The position numbers were made by a program, and so were the translations under genes. Below are positions 1 through 7,014 of a stretch of DNA of 18,488 nucleotides, piece by piece. The DNA is from Amoeboradix gromovi (lineage: Eukaryota; Sanchytriomycota; Sanchytriomycetes; Sanchytriales; Sanchytriaceae): the NCBI GenBank assembly GCA_018985225.1, contig JADGIF010000128.1, positions 1 through 18,488 of the forward strand, written 5' to 3'. Under the pieces are notes generated by a model. It ran no database searches. It was not told where the DNA came from and worked only from the letters and a program-made list of their open reading frames with translations. How positions within the stretch are numbered: the stretch's first letter is position 1; the number at the start of each line of letters is the position of its first letter.

Positions 1-96
1 ATGTTTTTGCTACCTTTTTGTTTGGTTTAGACATCATATTACTATTTTCTTTTTTCTTTCTGTCTTCACTCCTCTCCACTTTACTTTTCATTGATC

Positions 97-1044
97 ATGT
101 CCCTTTTTGTTATCTCAGACCCTCAAACATCTCGATTAATGACCAGCGAAATCTATAAAAGAAAAAGAGAAGCCGGCGTTTTCAAGCAAATAGAGGATAC
201 CGTAACTGATACTGTAGGAAAGGTGCAAAGATTGTTCCATTTCTCTGAAATGAACCATTGGGTCCAGGACAACAAATTCATACACAACGGTTATCGCATG
301 TGTGACACATACATGGAATCCTGGAAGTCTTTGACATACTGGCACAATGAGACAATGAATATCTACACTCATCTAATTAGTGGTATTGCATTTGTTGGTA
401 TAATTTGCAATATTTGGCTAAATTGGAAAGAACCAAAAATGGATAAAATTATGTTTAGTTTGTATTGCATTTGCGCTACAAAGTGCTTCTTTATGTCCTC
501 ACTTTATCACCTACATTGCCATCAGTGCTACAAAACCTATCGAATATTTATGTGTTTAGATTTTGCAGGAATAAGTGTGATGATCATGGGTAGCTGTATT
601 TTAATGACATACTATATCTACTACTGCGATCCTTTTATGCAATTTACCTGGCTTACATTGTCTGTATTAACCAGTTTGGTCGGAATCTTAGGTCCTTTCT
701 TTGAAAGCTTTTCTAAACATCCGTGGTTGCGCGCTGTTTGTTACACTACAAGTGGCGCATTTTCAGGCTTGCCTGTTGCAATGCATATCCTAGCTCACGC
801 TGAAATGCCTTTTAATCCAGCAGGAATTTTATTCTTTTTAGGAATGATTTTATGTTATATTGGCGGAGCAGCAATTTATGTTTACCAAGTACCTGAGAGA
901 TTTTATCCTGGCTATTTTGACTATTTGTTCCATAGCCATCAGATTTGGCACTGTTTTGTGACTGCAGCTGCAGTATTATTTTACTGGTGTGCTTTGGACA
1001 TGATGTATTGGAGGGAAGCAAATGCTTGCAAAATTGTTATTTAA
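97..1044 (+). CDS. PAQR/Izh-family seven-transmembrane receptor
   Basis: The product is about 315 residues and belongs to the progestin/adipoQ receptor family (haemolysin-III fold, fungal Izh proteins). Members are integral membrane proteins with a zinc site, linked in fungi to zinc and sterol homeostasis. Numbering from the ATG at 97, the family landmarks are visible in order: a YWHNETMNIYTH block near residues 81-92, SSLYHLHCH near 134-142 with the first zinc-ligand histidine at about 138, LDFAGISVMIMGS near 154-166, and PERFYPGYFDYLFHSHQIWH near 266-285 with the two C-terminal zinc histidines. Seven hydrophobic segments are present. The start is uncertain. The ATG at 97 gives a short N-terminal tail, ATG 139 gives a start at MTSEIYKRK, and a pyrimidine-rich stretch ending in CAG at 116-118 could be an intron acceptor. 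A poly(A) signal lies 3 bp after the stop. Confidence 0.9.
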   Translation: MSLFVISDPQTSRLMTSEIYKRKREAGVFKQIEDTVTDTVGKVQRLFHFSEMNHWVQDNKFIHNGYRMCDTYMESWKSLTYWHNETMNIYTHLISGIAFVGIICNIWLNWKEPKMDKIMFSLYCICATKCFFMSSLYHLHCHQCYKTYRIFMCLDFAGISVMIMGSCILMTYYIYYCDPFMQFTWLTLSVLTSLVGILGPFFESFSKHPWLRAVCYTTSGAFSGLPVAMHILAHAEMPFNPAGILFFLGMILCYIGGAAIYVYQVPERFYPGYFDYLFHSHQIWHCFVTAAAVLFYWCALDMMYWREANACKIVI

Positions 1045-1047
1045 CAT

Positions 1048-1053
1048 AATAAA
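1048..1053 (+). terminator. AATAAA poly(A) signal of the PAQR gene
   Basis: A canonical AATAAA lies 3 bp after the TAA stop codon at 1042-1044. Its position fits the very short 3' ends seen for other genes in the window. Confidence 0.6.
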
Positions 1054-1978
1054 TAGTTTTTAATCATTGTACCTACTTTTATTGAAGTCATCTTGTTTGA
1101 AAAGAGCAATATCCTGAAAAAATCTTGTTTGCAGAAATCATACGATGAACTTCCCGATTGCAAGTCTATTGAACATATTTCAACTTGCAAATTCCAGGAT
1201 TTACAACGTAGCAACAAGTTGCGATATCAAGGATTAACGATAAACTATGCTTCGTTTCCAGCAGGTTGCTATAGATTTTTAATTGAGCAGTTCATTTATT
1301 GCAGCAACACGGGCTATACCGCTAGAATATGCTCTTATTCTGGACTTTTCTCACTGTACGAAAAATCGATATTCTTTCTTAACATCAATTGCAATTAGGC
1401 TCAGGCCTCCAGATTCAGAATACATTAAATCTACGAAATCCCTAGAGGATCAGCGGAATCTCTTTTACGCTCTGGAGATGGCCCAAAGCTGGCAAATTAC
1501 GAGGTCTTAAAAGACCAGAAAAGAGCTATGTATTGGAAATTGCATAGGGAATTTCTTTTCTGGTCTTGAAACACATGTCATGAGTATTTGAGGGAGAGTA
1601 TTTTTTTTATCTCTCAACAAGTTCGTTAGAGCTGAACCATTTCCAGTGATAAAAGATAGAGTATCGAGCTTTCATGTCAATGGAAATGTATGCAAAAGAA
1701 TCATTGGTGCAATGAAAAGTCATGTAATCGCGATATATGGTCTACGTGATTGAAGCCGTTAATTGCTTCACAATCATTTTAATAATCTTACAAGATTATT
1801 TCTTACTATCTTTGGTACCTTCATTCGTAAAACGAAATATCAAAATAATGATTAGAACCGCGGCCCAACTTTCCATGGGTGAATGAGTATTAACTTATTA
1901 GCTTCCTTACTGTGTGGTAAATAACATTAATTAAAATCACACTCATCAATCTCATGAGATCTTTTGTTTAAAGCATTT
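1054..1978. other. Spacer without a supported gene
   Basis: No convincing complete gene is visible here. The plus frame open at 1093-1398 has no ATG and no recognisable motif. A plus-strand frame from about 1588 to 1753 reads as a smooth coding-like stretch (including VRAEPFPVIKDRVSSFHVNG) but also lacks an ATG. It could be an exon or a gene relic. The segment also holds a long hairpin, listed separately. Confidence 0.4.
1511..1567. repeat. 57-nt inverted repeat (hairpin)
   Basis: A 13-nt arm at 1511-1523 (aagaccagaaaag) pairs perfectly with 1555-1567 (cttttctggtctt). An inner CTATG/CATAG pair shortens the loop further. The structure lies in a gene-free stretch, so it could be a structured RNA, a small foldback element or chance. 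Confidence 0.45.
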
Positions 1979-2273
1979 GGGACATCAAATATAAAAACTG
2001 GACTAACTTTCTACAACAACTTGGAACATTATTTCAGCTTTATTAATTTTATGGACTTAAGAGGCGAGTGGACATTCAGCTAGTTGACGAGTATAAAAGG
2101 AAAATAAACATTCTGTACAGCTATTCTCTTACTCTTTCATCCAATCTTTATTTCAAATAAACCTCTGATTCACTATTACTCTGTAAAAACTAGAATAGAT
2201 AAGAGTAATGATGTTAGTATAACATTAAATGAAATGAAAAACGAGTTAGTCTAGTTTTTGTATTTGGTGTCCC
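1979..2273. mobile_element. MITE-like element with terminal inverted repeats and ATTT target duplication
   Basis: The 295-bp segment begins GGGACATCAAATATAAAAAC and ends with the inverse of GGGACACCAAATACAAAAAC. The terminal inverted repeats pair over about 30 bp with three mismatches. Directly outside both ends is ATTT (1975-1978 and 2274-2277), which fits a 4-bp target-site duplication. A third copy of the terminus, in an independent place, starts at 18316. There is no internal open frame for a transposase, so it is non-autonomous. The superfamily is not assignable from what is visible. The element ends 46 bp before the GET4 start codon and contains a TATAAAAG box, so it may supply that gene's promoter. 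Confidence 0.72.
2092..2099 (+). promoter_or_regulatory. TATA box, candidate promoter of GET4
   Basis: TATAAAAG lies 221 bp upstream of the GET4 ATG and inside the MITE-like element. The same octamer occurs in both arms of the long inverted repeat near 5 kb. That supports use of this box in the genome, although the transcription start is not visible. Confidence 0.4.
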
Positions 2274-2319
2274 ATTTGGTCTAGGTCTTATAATAGGTGT
2301 CGCGATTATTTTCAATACA

Positions 2320-3126
2320 ATGGAGAAACATTTCACTTCGATTGATTCTAAAATCAAGGACAAAAAAATATACGAGGCTCATCAGTATTCCATGTCAATG
2401 GCTCGTAGAATTAGGAAAAAGAGCCCAAAGGATGCAATTGATCTGCTTGCATTTGCCGTCAAATCTTTAGCACCGTATGAAGATACTTTAGAGATTGCGA
2501 AATATCCGTTGTTGATGGCAAAAGAAGACGCCGAGCTGACTGCTATAGTAATTGAGTTCTGCATTCAATCCACACTGAACTGGGCGAATCAAGTTGACTG
2601 GCTATTAGAATGGGACAAGGTGTGTACTGATTTCAATAACAAAATAGGAAATAGTGCTCAGATACCTACAGCTTTTACACTGAAATACATTGAGCTAGGA
2701 CTACTAGATCAGGCGTTAATTCATTTAGGCAATGCACCGTTAGAAGTCTTGAAAAAAGCTATAAAACTAATTGATGATCAGCGTATTCCACTGTTTAAGA
2801 AGCATCAGTATAGCCCTCTAGTTCCTATGTTTGTAAAGTTGCTGGCTGAAGATAGAACCGGCGCCGTTATTATGATGACTAAAACAATTTTGGATCGAGA
2901 TTTGTACGAAAAAGAATTTGAGCTGTTTGAAATTATTTATACTATGGCCAGGGCAGCCCAATCAGACCTTGACAAGCGAGTGTGGATTGAATTGAGAATG
3001 CTTCTAGAGCAAAGAATTGGGGTAGATATGAAGAAAGACTTGGATGTTGTAGCTCATGTTCTCTTTAATATGCCATTAAAAAAGCAAATGACGATGTCAG
3101 AAATGATGAAAACTATGATGGGATGA
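2320..3126 (+). CDS. GET4: GET4-like subunit of the GET/TRC tail-anchored protein targeting pathway
   Basis: The 268-residue protein is an all-helical TPR-like solenoid. Get4 binds Get5 and Get3 in the cytosol and hands tail-anchored membrane proteins from the ribosome-associated factor to the Get3 ATPase. The assignment rests on the family layout. An N-terminal helix reads SKIKDKKIYEAHQYSMSMAR (residues 10-29), matching the Get4 pattern in which a short KI..xxYYEAHQ motif opens the first repeat. Helical repeats follow, and the C-terminal end VLFNMPLKKQ...MMKTMMG (247-268) matches the family's FGxPPKQ...LLGxLMG ending. Length fits the shorter fungal members. The frame is open back to a stop at 2230-2232, but no earlier ATG exists. 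Similarity is moderate, so distant homology or another TPR protein remains possible. Confidence 0.65.
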   Translation: MEKHFTSIDSKIKDKKIYEAHQYSMSMARRIRKKSPKDAIDLLAFAVKSLAPYEDTLEIAKYPLLMAKEDAELTAIVIEFCIQSTLNWANQVDWLLEWDKVCTDFNNKIGNSAQIPTAFTLKYIELGLLDQALIHLGNAPLEVLKKAIKLIDDQRIPLFKKHQYSPLVPMFVKLLAEDRTGAVIMMTKTILDRDLYEKEFELFEIIYTMARAAQSDLDKRVWIELRMLLEQRIGVDMKKDLDVVAHVLFNMPLKKQMTMSEMMKTMMG

Positions 3127-3128
3127 TC

Positions 3129-3134
3129 AATAAA
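3129..3134 (+). terminator. AATAAA poly(A) signal of GET4
   Basis: AATAAA begins 3 bp after the TGA stop codon. Only 86 bp separate GET4 from the convergent minus-strand gene that ends at 3213. Confidence 0.55.
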
Positions 3135-3198
3135 TATATTATAAATTTCTTCATGATGTTTGAGGCGCGTTTCTTTACAAAAGCGAAGTCATCATCTT

Positions 3199-3204
3199 TT
3201 TATT
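3199..3204 (-). terminator. AATAAA poly(A) signal of the FAD oxidoreductase gene
   Basis: TTTATT on the plus strand reads AATAAA on the minus strand, 9 bp after the stop codon of the gene ending at 3213. Confidence 0.5.
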
Positions 3205-3212
3205 GCTAAATA

Positions 3213-4151
3213 TCAAAACTCTTTACTGCCAAATTTATCAACGATTTCCATTGCAGACAGGAAAGTACCTTCAATTTTAGAATTTGCAAACTGATCTCCC
3301 CCAAATATTATGTGCTTTGAATTCCCCAAAGGCAGAGAATAAGATTTAAAATCAAATGGGTTTTTTGGCTGGGCGTATTTCCACATCTTGAATTTAGCAC
3401 CCTCTATTGTGATTTTGGTGAACTGACTAAGTTCTTTTTGAACCATCTCTAGAATAAGCTTTTTTGGAGAACTAAAATGCAACTCACTAAAAAGACTAGT
3501 GCAATGAAGCGTTACAATGTTAGAGCTAGAAATGCCTTTTGTTTTGTTATTACAAATGTAGTCTATCACTTCGCCTTTGTATTGATATGCACCACAGTCT
3601 GAAATGTGCTCATCACTTTCAAATAATAGGGTAATGCAGGGATAGTACTCTACCTGCTTTAGTAAGTCTATATCATTCTTTGGGATTGAGACTTGCTCCA
3701 ATAAACGGATTGCTTGGGGAACAGGAAGAGCTAATATTAGAACGTTTGATCGATATTCAGAATTATTAGTTTTCAAAATAAACTCATCCTGCAATTCAAT
3801 GATTTCATTCACTTGTGTCTCAAACTTGATATTCAAACCTTTAGCTAAGTAAGATACCAAATTGCGCATACCATTTCTAGCGTAGTATCTGGGATGTTTA
3901 TCATATTTGGGAGGAAATCCATGGGTCCATAGTCTAGCAAGGTCTTTTTGGATCCACTCATCTACAACCGATTGAAATAAGGATGTGCGGACAGTAAAAA
4001 ACTGTGCACCAATATCAGCTGTATATCTGCAATATCTGGTAGCCAATCTTCCATGGTTTTTAGACTTTTCAAGAGTTGTAGTTACAATGCCTTTCCTATT
4101 TAGGTTACTGGCAATCAAAGTGCCTGCTAAACCACTACCAACAATAATCAT
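3213..4151 (-). CDS. Renalase-like FAD/NAD(P)-dependent oxidoreductase
   Basis: The 312-residue protein opens at once with a Rossmann dinucleotide-binding strand and GSGLAG loop (residues 5-10). A ribose-binding glutamate (LEKS, about 28) follows, then the GRLATR motif (34-39) and DIGAQFFTVR (46-55), both typical of the renalase/amine-oxidase-like flavoprotein group. The C-terminal FAD-binding motif FGGDQF...IEGTFLSA (283-300) is intact. The fold is therefore a complete flavoprotein of normal renalase-like length. The substrate cannot be told from sequence; human renalase oxidises wrongly reduced isomers of NAD(P)H, but this branch is broad. It starts 48 bp after the RING-variant gene stop on the same strand and ends convergently with GET4. 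Confidence 0.85.
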   Translation of the reverse strand: MIIVGSGLAGTLIASNLNRKGIVTTTLEKSKNHGRLATRYCRYTADIGAQFFTVRTSLFQSVVDEWIQKDLARLWTHGFPPKYDKHPRYYARNGMRNLVSYLAKGLNIKFETQVNEIIELQDEFILKTNNSEYRSNVLILALPVPQAIRLLEQVSIPKNDIDLLKQVEYYPCITLLFESDEHISDCGAYQYKGEVIDYICNNKTKGISSSNIVTLHCTSLFSELHFSSPKKLILEMVQKELSQFTKITIEGAKFKMWKYAQPKNPFDFKSYSLPLGNSKHIIFGGDQFANSKIEGTFLSAMEIVDKFGSKEF

Positions 4152-4176
4152 TTCAAGGGAAACTAAAAAGAATTTT

Positions 4177-4182
4177 TTTATT
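4177..4182 (-). terminator. AATAAA poly(A) signal of the RING-variant gene
   Basis: AATAAA on the minus strand lies in the 48-bp gap between the RING-variant stop (4200) and the FAD gene start (4151). The same short gap must hold the end of one gene and the start region of the next. Confidence 0.5.
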
Positions 4183-4199
4183 AAATTACTGTTCTTCAG

Positions 4200-4787
4200 T
4201 TACTCTTCTTTTTCATCTGAATCAACCTGCAAAATTTTGTCGCCTAAAATGTTTAACATTTGCATGCAATAATAACGTACGCCGTTATACAGCAAATAAA
4301 AAAGAGAAATCAGTCCTAGGATAGTTGTGGAATACATAATTGAAGCTCCACCGAAGGTAAAAAGATCAAAGTCAAAAAATGACAAGTTGTCTTTCTCGGT
4401 CAAAAATAAAAACGCGACCATTCCTAAAGACAGAGTCGCCCACCAAACCACTTGTCTAGAAATTTGCCATGCATTTTGAACCACACCAGTACCTAGTACG
4501 TACAAAAAATAGTTTAAAAAATAAGCAAGTAAGAGAATAATTATAAAAATTATAATAATTGTTACTACGGTCAAGGTCAATGGATTTTGGATGTATTTGG
4601 CCCATTTCAGACGCTGAATTCTGTACTCATATTTGCAAGAGGGGCATGTGTAAAAACTTCGCTGAGACTGAGCTCTCCACTGGTTGAGACACTCAGTGTG
4701 TACCCATTTTGAACTTCCTTTACATAGGCACGGGCTAATTAGACTATCTTGTTCCTCTGAATCAAAGCATATCCGACATTGTCGCAT
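4200..4787 (-). CDS. RING-variant (RINGv/MARCH-type) membrane E3 ubiquitin ligase
   Basis: The 195-residue protein begins with a C4HC3 RINGv domain. Zinc ligands are C4, C7, C20, C22, H30, C33, C48 and C51, with the expected WVHTECLNQW signature between them. RINGv domains recruit E2 enzymes to ubiquitinate membrane proteins. Hydrophobic segments at about 70-98, 112-129 and 147-168 anchor it in a membrane, followed by an acidic tail (DSDEKEE). The layout matches small MARCH-type ligases. The ATG at 4787 lies 2 residues before the first zinc ligand, which is close but seen in this family. The frame upstream is open for a few codons, and a candidate 40-nt leader intron (GTAAAT...ACACAG, about 4855-4816 on the minus strand) ends just before it. 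The upstream region is the left arm of the inverted repeat. Confidence 0.88.
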   Translation of the reverse strand: MRQCRICFDSEEQDSLISPCLCKGSSKWVHTECLNQWRAQSQRSFYTCPSCKYEYRIQRLKWAKYIQNPLTLTVVTIIIIFIIILLLAYFLNYFLYVLGTGVVQNAWQISRQVVWWATLSLGMVAFLFLTEKDNLSFFDFDLFTFGGASIMYSTTILGLISLFYLLYNGVRYYCMQMLNILGDKILQVDSDEKEE

Positions 4788-4799
4788 TTGGGGTTTGGC

Positions 4800-4876
4800 A
4801 AATTTGTCGAAACCTGTGTAAAAGATTAAATTAGTTGATTGTCATTTATTTACTGTTCAGGGAAGAGAGATGCTGT
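4800..4876 (+). repeat. Long inverted repeat, left arm, outer part
   Basis: These 77 bp equal the reverse complement of 5878-5802 with no mismatch that I can see. They begin 13 bp upstream of the RING-variant start codon, so they are its promoter or leader region. Confidence 0.92.
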
Positions 4877-5028
4877 CACAGTGTGGTTCTAGTGATTAAC
4901 CTCAAAAGGAAAAGAAACCAAGGCAGTCATACCGAATCTTACCCGAAAATTAAAGTGACGCTTGTGCAGACACTACGTCCACACATATCCTCAGGTACTA
5001 TTGAGACAATAAGACATATCATGTGAGT
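4877..5028. other. 152-bp segment present only in the left arm
   Basis: The left arm is interrupted here, while the right arm runs straight through (tgctgt joined to gccagc at about 5802/5801). No terminal inverted repeats are evident, and only a 2-bp GT is shared at the edges. A clean deletion in the right arm is as likely as an insertion here. Confidence 0.8.
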
Positions 5029-5158
5029 GCCAGCTGAAAACCTATAAAAGCCCAAGTTGACCGAGTAGAAATCATAGTTAAGGTAATTCCTTTAAAACAT
5101 AGGTATAAGGTAAAGGCTACCGCACAAAACTGTTGGTATAGTTTCATCGTAAGCTTTC
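5029..5158 (+). repeat. Long inverted repeat, left arm, inner part
   Basis: These 130 bp match the reverse complement of 5801-5672 with about three mismatches. They carry a TATAAAAG box directed at the Gly/Tyr-rich gene that starts at 5180. Confidence 0.92.
5043..5050 (+). promoter_or_regulatory. TATA box upstream of the Gly/Tyr-rich gene
   Basis: TATAAAAG lies about 130 bp before the ATG at 5180, inside the left arm. The identical box in the right arm (5780-5787, minus strand) would direct transcription leftwards, antisense to the gene. Confidence 0.5.
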
Positions 5159-5179
5159 AGTTGTCGCAGATTCTCTACT

Positions 5180-5455
5180 ATGAATTGTCTTAGAGTTCTC
5201 CAACTACCCCAAATTGCGCGAGATGTCCAATCACAATCAATGTGGGGTAATAAAAGGAATCCATTAGAAATTCTCCTAATGAACCCATTAACAGTAGTTA
5301 CGGTAAGCGCAATCCCATTTTTTGGATATCCATATGGCTATTCTCCATATGGCTATAGTTATGGTGGCTATGGTGGCTATGATGGCTATGGTGGCTATGG
5401 TGGCTATTGGGGTGGTTGGGGTGGTTGGGGCGGTTGGGGCGGTTGGGGTTGGTAA
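5180..5455 (+). CDS. Small Gly/Tyr/Trp-rich protein, function unknown
   Basis: The frame encodes 91 residues. The last 40 or so are low-complexity GYG repeats (YGGYGGYDGYGGYGGY) followed by WGG repeats that end the protein in GWGW. Such short Gly/Tyr-rich proteins are common among secreted or wall-associated fungal proteins, but no family can be named. No clear signal peptide follows the ATG at 5180. The alternative ATG at 5279 gives about 58 residues beginning MNPLTVVTVSAIPFFG, which is weakly hydrophobic. Support for a real gene comes from a TATA box 130 bp upstream and AATAAA 13 bp after the stop. It sits in the loop of the long inverted repeat. Confidence 0.5.
   Translation: MNCLRVLQLPQIARDVQSQSMWGNKRNPLEILLMNPLTVVTVSAIPFFGYPYGYSPYGYSYGGYGGYDGYGGYGGYWGGWGGWGGWGGWGW
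5354..5452 (+). repeat. Tandem 9-nt repeats coding GGY then GGW units
   Basis: Units of the type tatggtggc are followed by units of the type tggggcggt or tggggtggt. The two blocks encode YGG and WGG tripeptides. Repeat slippage probably changes the length of this tail. Confidence 0.7.
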
Positions 5456-5468
5456 TAACCCGGCCTTC

Positions 5469-5474
5469 AATAAA
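5469..5474 (+). terminator. AATAAA poly(A) signal of the Gly/Tyr-rich gene
   Basis: AATAAA lies 13 bp after the TAA stop codon. Confidence 0.5.
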
Positions 5475-5671
5475 TACTTTTATGTTATATTCAGTTATTG
5501 AATCTCAATTTAGTTAGATGACTGAAAAACTGGATGCAGAAGCCTAAGTTGAAGTCATTACTAAGTTGGTACCAATGCATTTAAAGAATACCTTTCAATA
5601 ATTTACTTAAAAGCCTAAAAAAGCATTAGCGGAAATCATTTGAAAGGCCATACACTTGCTTGGAAGAAATA

Positions 5672-5878
5672 GGAAGCTTACAATGAAACTATACCAACAG
5701 TTTTGTGCGGTAGCCTTTACCTTGTACCTATGTTTTAAAGGAATTACCTTAACTATGATTTCTACTCGGTCAACTTGGGCTTTTATAGGTTTTCAGCTGG
5801 CACAGCATCTCTCTTCCCTGAACAGTAAATAAATGACAATCAACTAATTTAATCTTTTACACAGGTTTCGACAAATTT
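5672..5878 (-). repeat. Long inverted repeat, right arm (uninterrupted)
   Basis: This 207-bp arm is the reverse complement of 4800-4876 plus 5029-5158, with only about three differences. Its outer end stops 2 bp short of the TAG-like sequence at 5879. No second RING-variant coding sequence follows, so only the promoter/leader part was copied. Read leftwards, it offers a TATA box and start region with no intact Gly/Tyr-rich gene beyond it. Confidence 0.93.
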
Positions 5879-6023
5879 AGCGCTAGCAATTATGCTTATT
5901 ACCTGATGGATCCTAAGGGTAGATTGACTATATAGCTCAGTAGTATCCAAATTTTATATTAAATAGTATCAAACAAAGCTGTAATTACCACTCTTAAGAG
6001 AGTCGTACTCTGAAATACTTTAT

Positions 6024-6173
6024 TTATTTTTTGTAATTTCTAGAGAATTTAAAATCTCTAGACACAATTGAATGACTGATGTAGGAGAAATCATCAACAT
6101 TTTGCAAGCAGCCAAATTCTTCCACATGGTTTGGTTGAATGATATCTTCCCAATAACTGTTGAAATCCGTCAT
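6024..6173 (-). CDS. Short hypothetical protein (49 residues)
   Basis: An ATG-initiated frame reads MTDFNSYWEDIIQPNHVEEF and onwards to RNYKK. No family is recognised. Its stop codon overlaps an AATAAA signal (minus strand, 6028-6023), the same arrangement as at several certain genes here, which is the main reason to list it. A near-palindrome (tctagaga/tctctaga, about 6040-6062) lies within it. Confidence 0.3.
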   Translation of the reverse strand: MTDFNSYWEDIIQPNHVEEFGCLQNVDDFSYISHSIVSRDFKFSRNYKK

Positions 6174-6268
6174 TTGAAAATTTTATTTGAAATTGCTTGA
6201 ATGAGGCTTTTTTATTGAACACACCATTTATAATGAAAACATAAGCTTTATCTGTTTAATAGCTGCTC

Positions 6269-6373
6269 TTACTTTAATTTCCCATTCACATCCTCTATGG
6301 AAAATTTATCCAAAGCACCACAGTATGAACATACCAAATCCTGTACACATCTGACAACCTTTTTCTGTGCCAT
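6269..6373 (-). CDS. Short frame with a CxxC zinc-ribbon-like motif
   Basis: The 34-residue frame MAQKKVVRCVQDLVCSYCGA...GKLK contains C-x5-C-x2-C spacing and could be part of a zinc-binding domain. It directly follows, in another frame, the coding-like stretch at 6390-6460. It may be an exon rather than a full gene. No family is recognised. Confidence 0.2.
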   Translation of the reverse strand: MAQKKVVRCVQDLVCSYCGALDKFSIEDVNGKLK

Positions 6374-6714
6374 TTAAAAGATATTCAAGACTCTTTTCGC
6401 GTTGCGCATCTTCGTCAAAAGTGATCGCCTTAGTGCGAAACTAAGCTAACAAACAAATATGGATCATACTGTTTTTGGACTTCACTGGCGCCATGAATAT
6501 TAAAGACATTAGAAAGTTGTCGTTTGCAATTCAGTAGGGATTTTAAGGCAGCAAAAGACGCATGCTTCAATTTTTTGATGCATCTCTGTTAAACTCCGTC
6601 ACGAAGTAAAGCAAGCGTGAGAAACCCTTGTGACCTATCGATTGAGTAACTTTGAGGAAATTCTTGATTTTTTCGTAAAACAGAACTTTTAATGAGTGTT
6701 AACTTGAAGTGGGA

Positions 6715-6740
6715 TTTACTCTTCAATTACCAAGAGTAAA
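6715..6740. repeat. Perfect 9-bp hairpin
   Basis: TTTACTCTT (6715-6723) and AAGAGTAAA (6732-6740) flank an 8-nt loop. It lies in non-coding sequence upstream of the ABC transporter. The role is unknown. Confidence 0.4.
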
Positions 6741-6915
6741 GAGATGGAATCCAATGATTTTATCAGTCATTCTTTAATTATTTATTAAACGCTGAGACGT
6801 CTGTAAAACTGTTTATGGAAGTAGCAGAGAATAGAATCTGGCGCACGACACTCATTACATTCAATAAAGTTATCCATTGTTATTCAATTGACTTTGTCGT
6901 ATGTATTGACTGGTG

Positions 6916-6971
6916 TGATTGGACGGAGGAAATTAAAAACAGTAACAGTCTGATTGGCAAAATCTGATTGG
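6916..6971 (-). promoter_or_regulatory. Cluster of three CCAAT boxes upstream of the ABC transporter
   Basis: TGATTGG occurs at 6916-6922, 6951-6957 and 6965-6971, i.e. CCAATCA on the minus strand, within 100 bp of the start codon at 7015. CCAAT boxes are bound by the HAP/NF-Y complex in fungi. Three identical 7-mers within 56 bp suggest a real control region. Confidence 0.45.
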
Positions 6972-7014
6972 AGAGTTCCTGCTATTAATATCATGATGCT
7001 ATTATGAAAGCAAA

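Larger units (their letters stand above)
5879..6914. other. Spacer with weak minus-strand coding traces
   Basis: No complete recognisable gene is present. On the minus strand, a frame open from an ATG at about 6524 is broken by one TAG and continues as FRTKAITFDEDAQREKSLEY (about 6460-6390), which looks coded. It is followed in another frame by the 34-residue frame 6373-6269 with a CSYCG motif, and then by the 49-residue frame at 6173-6024. These may be exons of one gene, two short genes or a relic. Intron solutions that I tried did not give one clean product. Confidence 0.35.

Noticed and set aside
1093-1398. 101-codon open plus frame
   Set aside because: It begins with TTG and has no internal ATG, family motif or signals around it. 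It is probably chance.
2233-2319. In-frame N-terminal extension of GET4 that reads like a membrane segment (FGLGLIIGVAIIF)
   Set aside because: There is no ATG between the stop at 2230 and the ATG at 2320. Part of the stretch is the MITE terminus, and Get4 proteins are cytosolic without membrane segments.
4835-5026. 63-codon frame across the 152-bp segment
   Set aside because: It lacks a conserved pattern and spans the break of the inverted repeat.
5925-5985. tRNA-like D-arm text (tatagctcagtagta)
   Set aside because: No matching acceptor stem, anticodon arm or T-arm can be built around it.
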